Source: Blattamonas nauphoetae
Lineage: Eukaryota; Preaxostyla; Oxymonadida
Assembly: GCA_033064195.1 (NCBI GenBank)
Contig: JARBJD010000576.1
Coordinates: forward strand, 1 to 31,888
Direction: 5' to 3'
DNA length: 31,888 nucleotides
The position numbers and the translations under genes were made by a program. Of this stretch, positions 27,097 to 31,888 are shown one piece after another (positions within the stretch are counted from its first letter, which is position 1; every line of letters begins with the position of its first letter). Below the pieces are notes generated by a model. It was given only the letters and a program-made list of their open reading frames with translations. It had not been told where the DNA came from and ran no database searches.

Positions 27097-28800
27097 ATGA
27101 GAAGTATCAGATCTAATCAATCCAAACCAACATCGACATTACTTGAGCAAATTGAAGTGCAGAACCACTTGCCAAAACAATGGGATTCAGAACCACATGT
27201 GTTCACAATTCAAGAAGTACATGCAACAAATCCTCCCATGCCATGCAGAATCGGAGATGAGATTGAAGTTCCATTATGTTATGACGGTCATGATGTGACT
27301 GACTTTGAGAAGAGTCATTTGCGAATCGATCTAAAAGTTTCTGTTACAGTTCACTCACCCGGATATGTTGATAATCAAAAGGTGGGGGTTTATGGGATGT
27401 TCTATGGATTCAAATCGTCGTCAGATGCAATTCGAGACATGAGACTCATCGACAGTCAAGGGAACATTATTGACAATACACTTCAGAATAATCATGTTCA
27501 CGAATCATTTCTGTATCACACATTCAAGTCACATGAAGAGAAAACAACATGAAACATTGCTACAGCCTTTGGGAAAATGTTCAGAGAATGGATCCGAGTG
27601 TCTGTGGATGCTACTATACTCCGGTCTCCTCTGGAAATAGTAAGTTTCCTCCAACTCACACAATCACAATTCCATTGGTGATTCCATTTGTGAACTTACT
27701 TCCACTTAGTACATTTGATCAGTATCCGAATTCTATCTTTGGTAATTTACGTTTGAGATTTCATTTAACAGCTGATTCACTTGTGTATTGTCCGATTCAA
27801 CCGTCATCTGTTCTTCGAAAGTTAGTCACAGATCATTGGAATATTCATTGTGAAGCATTTGAAAACGTGGTTGGTGGAGGTTGTGTGGAGATTATGTATC
27901 AAGGAGATTGGACTCATACGACGCAGGAATTTACTCAAATTGGTAATCCAGTCAGTCAATGTGGTGGATACTCCAACATCACTCAACCATCAGAAAAAAT
28001 ACCGAGAGTCGCTTTACTGACTGCAGCAACCACACTGGTTTCTTCATCTGTAGAAAGAGCAACATCAATTTGCTATGGATATCAAATGACTGATGTAACA
28101 AAACAATCACTGATCAACACTTACTCAAAGACTCTTTATGTCCTGAAAGCTGAAAGAATTGACACACAATCATTTCAATCAAAAGCAACAGCGATGGGAG
28201 TCAGATCAAACATCAGTATCAAACTCAACAATCTCATGAATCTTATGTGCTTATTCCCTGAAAGACCAAATGAATGTACAGTCTTCAGAAATCCTCACTA
28301 CGTTGGTCAATTCGAATTGCTTGGTACAAACTTTCCCAATTTCCCAATGTCAACACTCTCACCAGAGTTCTATCAAATGATGATGGTGAATGGTGATTTC
28401 CTTGGGTGTTCTGCAACAGAAGAGTTTGAGAATTCCATTTGTGTACCTCGCGTGTATGAGTACAAAGACAAACTTTACAAAAAGAAGATACCACACTGGT
28501 ACTACAGATGCAACGAGTTTCACATTCATGGTCCCAACAGAACGAGGAAACATCTCTGGTGGAGAAGAGGGTATATCTACATCAGAATCAGTTAATATTG
28601 TCTTCAGAGGATCACCAATCAATCAGGGAGCACTTGATCCATATTTTACTTCGACTAAAGAAGGTCCTCCTCCACCAATTTTGGCACTACATCAGGCAAC
28701 ATACTGGTTGTTCTGGATTGAGAATGGACAACCACGAGTGCGATATGTCATTGATCGTCGACTTCAAGAAGCGTGTGAAGAAGTGAAGAGAGGTTATTAA
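27097..28800 (+). pseudogene. Capsid protein B, paralogue of capsid A (broken copy)
   Basis: The region is about 1.7 kb. Blocks in order are CRIGDEIEVPLCYDGHDV, SSDAIRDMRLIDSQGNIID, HCYSLWENVQRMDPSVCG, SIFGNLRLRFHLTADSLV, CTVFRNPHYVGQFELL and PPPPILALHQATYWLFW. Each lines up with a block of capsid gene A in the same order, so A and B are paralogues. Particles with two related capsid proteins, or a duplicated protein serving a special vertex, are both possible. It appears broken in about two places. The left fragment carries its own copy of B, so the duplication predates the split of the two elements. Confidence 0.7.
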
Positions 28801-28850
28801 TGCTTCGCATTTCTAAGATGACGAAGTCATAATATTAAGAACAAATATGA

Positions 28851-28862
28851 TATTTTATTTTT
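28851..28862 (+). promoter_or_regulatory. T-rich box before the small conserved gene
   Basis: TGATATTTTATTTTTGTAG lies about 14 bases before the ATG at 28876. The same sequence precedes the left copy. Confidence 0.5.
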
Positions 28863-28875
28863 GTAGAAAACAACG

Positions 28876-29287
28876 ATGGTGAAGCGATACTTCTCAATTC
28901 AGAATTCTCACACTGCTCAACTCCCTCCTGATTTTACCAATTCCAGAAATCAAAAAATATGTTCACTTTCTCGACTGCAAACTCATCCACGTGAGGGAGG
29001 AAATTGATGGTAACTCAACTATCATTTCAAAAGACATTCCACAGCATATTACCATCCATGGTGATTGGATCCAGACTGATGCCTTCAATGATTCATTTGT
29101 TGCTTTCTGTAATGAACAGATTGCGAAGCGAAAGAAGTGGGAATTAAGCACTCGACAATCAATTGTGAAGATCTGGTTCAAAGACAGTTCTGGTGAATCA
29201 ATTGAAATGGAAACATCAGAGACAATCAATGGAAATATACCCAAAGAGTATTTTGAATTTCTGGTTGATCTCATGTTGGAGTATTGA
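28876..29287 (+). pseudogene. Small conserved element protein (broken copy)
   Basis: It starts MVKRYFSIQNSHTAQLPPDF; later stretches include HITIHGDWIQTDAFNDSFVA and SIVKIWFKDSSGESIEMET. The content is beta-rich with no recognisable family. It follows capsid gene B and ends 8 bases from the end of the convergent fibre-like gene. The same order is seen in the left fragment, which supports its being a real gene of the element. A minor capsid or fibre-base protein is possible. It appears broken in about one place. Confidence 0.55.
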
Positions 29288-29295
29288 TTAGTGAA

Positions 29296-30186
29296 TTATT
29301 TTTGTATTAGTTCATTGATGAGTGTCTGTTGATGTCCGACGATAGTGTTCAGTTCCTGAATGGCTTTCACACAAAAGCACGAGAGTTCTGCGTAGTCAAC
29401 CTGAAGACAGTCTGGATTGGAATCATTCACGACTTCAGGGAATATTTCTTGGATCTGTTGTGCAATCACACCAATGTGCTTCTTCTCACTTTCCTTCTTC
29501 AGACATTCACATTTCTCTTTGCAGTTCTTCAAGTGTTCTTCATCTGTCTCATTCTCGATTTGCTTTGTTACTTTGTTGATCTTCGAGTCGAATGTGTTGA
29601 ACTGATACTGCACAATTTCCACTTTATTCAGTTGATCAAGAACATCGGGGTACGGTTCAATATTTCTTTTCACTCTTCTGTCTGACAGTTGAGAAAAACT
29701 TCCTGTTGTGGATATTGAAAACACTCCTGAACCAGTGTCCTCATCGTAGTAATACAATGCTGGTTTGTCACACGGAGACCACATTACGATGCCATCACCA
29801 TTGAGCTGAATTCCTGAAGTTTCTGCTAGTGATTGCGATATTGAAACGCCAGAAGAAAATGTTGATGATGGATACGTTCCAGGATACCTCGGAAGTGATC
29901 CTCTGATATGTTCCACTTCGCTCCACTCACATTGATCAATCCTCCACTTCTGGTGTCGCAATACCGGCTGAACAAGTGATAGATCCATTCGTTGAAACCA
30001 CTTTCTGAATTGATGATATTGCTGTCTTGTGTGCTTCTGTTGTCTTTTGAGTGTATCGACTTCCTTCTGATTCGTTTCTACTTCTGTCTGAAGTGTGTTT
30101 ATGACAGCAGCATTATCATTGATGGTCGACAGATTGTGATCAATCATTTTCTCAATCATCTGTGAATTGTATTTTCGTCGATTCAT
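29296..30186 (-). CDS. Fibre-like protein with C-terminal Peptidase S74 chaperone domain
   Basis: The open frame is 296 residues. Residues 1-60 are helical with heptad-like spacing (MIEKMIDHNLSTINDNAAVI, TLQTEVETNQKEVDTLKRQ) and would form a trimeric coiled coil. A middle beta-rich part contains GIQLNGDGIVMWSPCDKPAL and DEDTGSGVFSISTTGSF. The C-terminal 120 residues form the intramolecular chaperone: LSDRRVKRNIEPYPDVLDQL, KKHIGVIAQQIQEIFPEVV, VDYAELSCFCVKAIQEL. In phage tail spikes and in the transcription factor MYRF, this domain drives trimer folding and releases itself by cutting before the Ser of S-D. The protein is on the strand opposite to the capsid genes, next to the right terminal repeat. 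A surface fibre or receptor-binding role is inferred. Its central part differs notably from the left copy. Confidence 0.8.
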   Translation of the reverse strand: MNRRKYNSQMIEKMIDHNLSTINDNAAVINTLQTEVETNQKEVDTLKRQQKHTRQQYHQFRKWFQRMDLSLVQPVLRHQKWRIDQCEWSEVEHIRGSLPRYPGTYPSSTFSSGVSISQSLAETSGIQLNGDGIVMWSPCDKPALYYYDEDTGSGVFSISTTGSFSQLSDRRVKRNIEPYPDVLDQLNKVEIVQYQFNTFDSKINKVTKQIENETDEEHLKNCKEKCECLKKESEKKHIGVIAQQIQEIFPEVVNDSNPDCLQVDYAELSCFCVKAIQELNTIVGHQQTLINELIQK

Positions 30187-30200
30187 TTCAGTTTGTTCTT

Positions 30201-30221
30201 TAATGGAGATTAAAATTCCAA
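30201..30221 (-). promoter_or_regulatory. T-rich region before the fibre-like gene
   Basis: On the minus strand this reads TTGGAATTTTAATCTCCATT, 15 bases before the ATG at 30186 and just inside the right terminal repeat. It is a weaker version of the element-wide box. Confidence 0.35.
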
Positions 30222-30236
30222 TAATGTTAAATCATA

Positions 30237-30439
30237 AATGCAACTTCACAAGTGTCTCAGTCATTAGTGATTATATACAATTCAACAAAAATCTCAGTCT
30301 CTATTTTTATTTATTTTGATAAATCCAAGGATTCTGAAGTTCATTAATGACTTCGTCAATGGTGCACTCTTTCATTCACAATACTCAATCCGATAACCCA
30401 GTGACAGCACCCAGTGACACCTCAGTGGCTCGAGGAATT
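30237..30439 (-). repeat. Right inverted terminal repeat of the Polinton
   Basis: It starts (inner side) AATGCAACTTCACAAGTGTC and ends (outer side) TCAGTGGCTCGAGGAATT. It is the reverse complement of 14914-15117 with about one difference. Outside it, the match to the satellite stops within a few bases, where DNA-transposon sequence begins. Confidence 0.85.
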
Positions 30440-30446
30440 ATAGTCT

Positions 30447-30480
30447 GACAAAACCCGATACTTTGATAAAACCCGATACT
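30447..30480. repeat. Direct repeat at the left edge of the DNA transposon
   Basis: GACAAAACCCGATACT (30447-30462) and GATAAAACCCGATACT (30465-30480) are two copies 18 bases apart. Terminal or subterminal repeats of this size serve as transposase-binding sites in Tc1/mariner-type elements; that role is inferred here. The 120 bases that follow hold no gene. Confidence 0.55.
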
Positions 30481-30602
30481 GTTTCGGTGTTGATCTAGAC
30501 ACATCATTTATTTTTGGCTTCTTTCTCCCGTTTTACGAAATATGTTGGATTCAAAATAGGTCATAACTGGAGAATACTTGAAAATGAAGTGAATCAAATA
30601 TA

Positions 30603-31743
30603 TTACGTGCAAAATTGATACTTGCCTGCGATAGATTCAGGATTCTTGTTCATCATCATCACGCACCATCTCACGCCGATTGATCCTTCTCCGAGGTTCG
30701 GGACACGCTCCCTCACTTTCAGATCGGGAGTGGCTTCGACGTCGACGTGGAGTTGGTCGTCCCTCAGGATACTTGATTGAGAATCGCGAGAATTACGATC
30801 GCGACGAACTGCAAAATCCGTGATGAGTGTCTGTTTCCGTCCAGGTAATTTTACAGTGTCGTGAAAAGTTGTCAACAGTGATCCGTGATTTGTTACGACC
30901 TCATCGGGAGGTAGAAACGAACTTGGTTTCATGTTGAGGTTGGTTCGAGTGCGAAATTCTTCAAGAAAGGTAATATCAATTTGAGGACAAAATCTTTTCA
31001 GATTCTGCACAGCCGCTTCGAGCGAAATTGGATAACAGCCACATCGATTAAATGAGGCTAAAATCGAAGAAGATTTAAACGCTTCTCTCAGAGCGTCAGG
31101 AAGTGCCTTCGCGAGATTCGTGCGATATTCGACTATGCTCGACGTCGATGGAGGAACGAATAATCTTTGAGTTGTTGCTTCCAGATTCGAGAAAACAAAC
31201 TGATCACACACCTGAAGAATGTGCGAGGTGTGAGATGGGTAGAGGAGTATGTGGATGTGGTTTTGTTGACAGAGAGAAATGATTCCGGATTTCGCCTTGT
31301 AAGATGCCCATCCATCAGTAGGAGTGCATTCCGATTGGTCTTGTGGATTTGTTGCCGAAATGCGACGATTTCTGGAATGATGTGATTTGACATAATTTCG
31401 ATGTATGTTTTCGTATTCATCCATCCTGACTCGTTGTATTCCGACATGAATGTGCTGTTGTGGAAATTTTCGAATTCTTTTACGGGAAGCTTGGACGGCC
31501 ATAGTAAAATGGGATCAAGATGGATTCCAGTGGAATTGACCGTTCCAACGAGTGTCGCATTTTGTACGCGAGAAGCGGAAGGAATTGGAGGACATTGTTC
31601 GCCAGCAAAGTAAACGACCAGAGAAGAATTGTCCCTCCGATCCGGAGAGATGATTCGTCCAAGTTGAATATCAAGTCATCGTGGATGTTTTCCAATCTCA
31701 CAGTACTCGCGCAGCAGTTCGTACCAACCGACAATGTTAGCAA
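30603..31743 (-). pseudogene. DDE_1-type transposase (pogo/Tigger/Jerky-like), frameshifted
   Basis: Three consecutive pieces are in different frames. At about 31480-31743, IHDDLIFNLDESSLRIG contains the first catalytic Asp. At about 31133-31447, ESGWMNTKTYIEIMSNHIIP and LLLMDGH contain the second Asp region. At about 30603-31300, HILLYPSHTSHILQVCDQFV and the following FNRCGCYPISLEAAV give the DDE_1 C-terminal pattern (normally HTSH-LQP-D). At least two frameshifts are therefore needed, and the Pro of the usual LQP reads VC here. The N-terminal helix-turn-helix region would lie beyond 31743; weak similarity continues there with stops. The gene is inactive as it stands. It is a host-genome DNA transposon, unrelated to the Polinton integrase. 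Confidence 0.8.
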
Positions 31744-31888
31744 GAGTGGATGCTTTCAATCGGTCTGGCCCAAATATCCGGGTTTCATAGAGTCGAGGAG
31801 AGAATGACGTTTTAGGAATGCGTTGACATTCCACATACTCAATGACGGGTGATCAGGATTGAATCTAGGACTCTTTGAATAGATGATA

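Larger units (their letters stand above)
14914..30439. mobile_element. Polinton/Maverick element with both terminal repeats
   Basis: The family is set by the combination of a retroviral-type integrase near one end, a protein-primed family B polymerase, a packaging ATPase, double jelly-roll-type capsid genes and long inverted terminal repeats. The total length, 15.5 kb, is within the usual range of roughly 15-20 kb. The terminal repeats differ by about one base in 204, which points to a recent insertion or to recent homogenisation of the ends. The integration, replication and packaging half looks whole. The capsid-side block is broken in about three to five places. No target-site duplication can be read, because the left side is satellite that shares the repeat tip and the right side meets a DNA transposon. 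No separate adenovirus-type maturation protease was recognised. Confidence 0.9.
30441..31888 (-). mobile_element. pogo/Tc1-mariner-like DNA transposon, partial in window
   Basis: A decayed DDE transposase gene (30603-31743) is preceded at its left by a short direct repeat (30447-30480) close to a TA at 30440-30442, the target dinucleotide of this superfamily. No second end is visible, so the element continues past the window. It sits directly against the right Polinton terminal repeat. It therefore either inserted at that edge or was the target into which the Polinton inserted. Confidence 0.6.

Noticed and set aside
29329-29685. 118-residue plus-strand frame opposite the fibre-like gene, and its counterpart on the minus strand at 4768-5052
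   Set aside because: Both are antisense shadows of the conserved S74 region. The conservation belongs to the other strand.
30603-31743. Treating the right-end DDE protein as a second Polinton integrase
   Set aside because: The HTSHILQ motif and surrounding pattern belong to the DDE_1 (pogo/Tigger/Jerky) transposases, and the gene lies outside the terminal repeat.

Overview
The window looks like eukaryotic, probably protist, DNA dominated by virus-like mobile DNA of the Polinton/Maverick family. No tRNA, rRNA or CRISPR array was recognised. The host cannot be named with certainty. The very short leaders, the apparent lack of introns in the element genes, and an integrase and protein-primed polymerase of the kind I associate with Trichomonas Mavericks suggest a metamonad (parabasalid or oxymonad), but this is inference. 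The only plausibly host-derived DNA is a GC-rich block at about 666-2250. It carries pieces of a decayed or mis-framed minus-strand gene, followed by about 1.9 kb of non-coding DNA.

The main object is one Polinton with both ends, 14914-30439 (15.5 kb), bounded by nearly identical inverted terminal repeats of about 204 bp. From left to right it carries: integrase (-), a 1563-aa protein-primed family B polymerase with OTU-like, zinc-finger and HNH-like parts (-), a small basic protein (+), a small coiled-coil protein (-), a packaging ATPase (-), a 342-aa protein with a calcium-loop-like motif (+), a 198-aa protein (+), two short related 'MAPG' proteins (+), two paralogous capsid genes (+), a small conserved gene (+) and a fibre-like protein with a Peptidase S74 chaperone domain (-). 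The replication and integration half looks whole. The capsid half shows about three to five interruptions.

A second, older partial copy of the capsid-side block lies inverted at 4131-8711. It is followed by a GGTGGA-type minisatellite (8712-9230) and an 812-aa primase-helicase (9237-11675), a gene that the main element lacks. Between that gene and the main element is a satellite region (11918-14918). It has inverted arms, 519-bp tandem units that each carry the tip of the Polinton terminal repeat, and about 13 paired ATTGACA motifs that resemble replication iterons. A pogo/Tc1-mariner-like DNA transposon with a decayed DDE transposase abuts the right terminal repeat and runs off the window.

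The parts fit together as follows. Integrase and terminal repeats serve insertion, the polymerase serves protein-primed copying, the ATPase packages DNA, and the capsid, MAPG and fibre-like proteins would form a particle. A T-rich box (TTTTTATTTTT-like) just before most start codons looks like a common promoter. The most unusual features are the primase-helicase beside an iteron-like satellite, the doubled capsid gene, the MAPG pair, and the polymerase with its added OTU-like and HNH-like domains.
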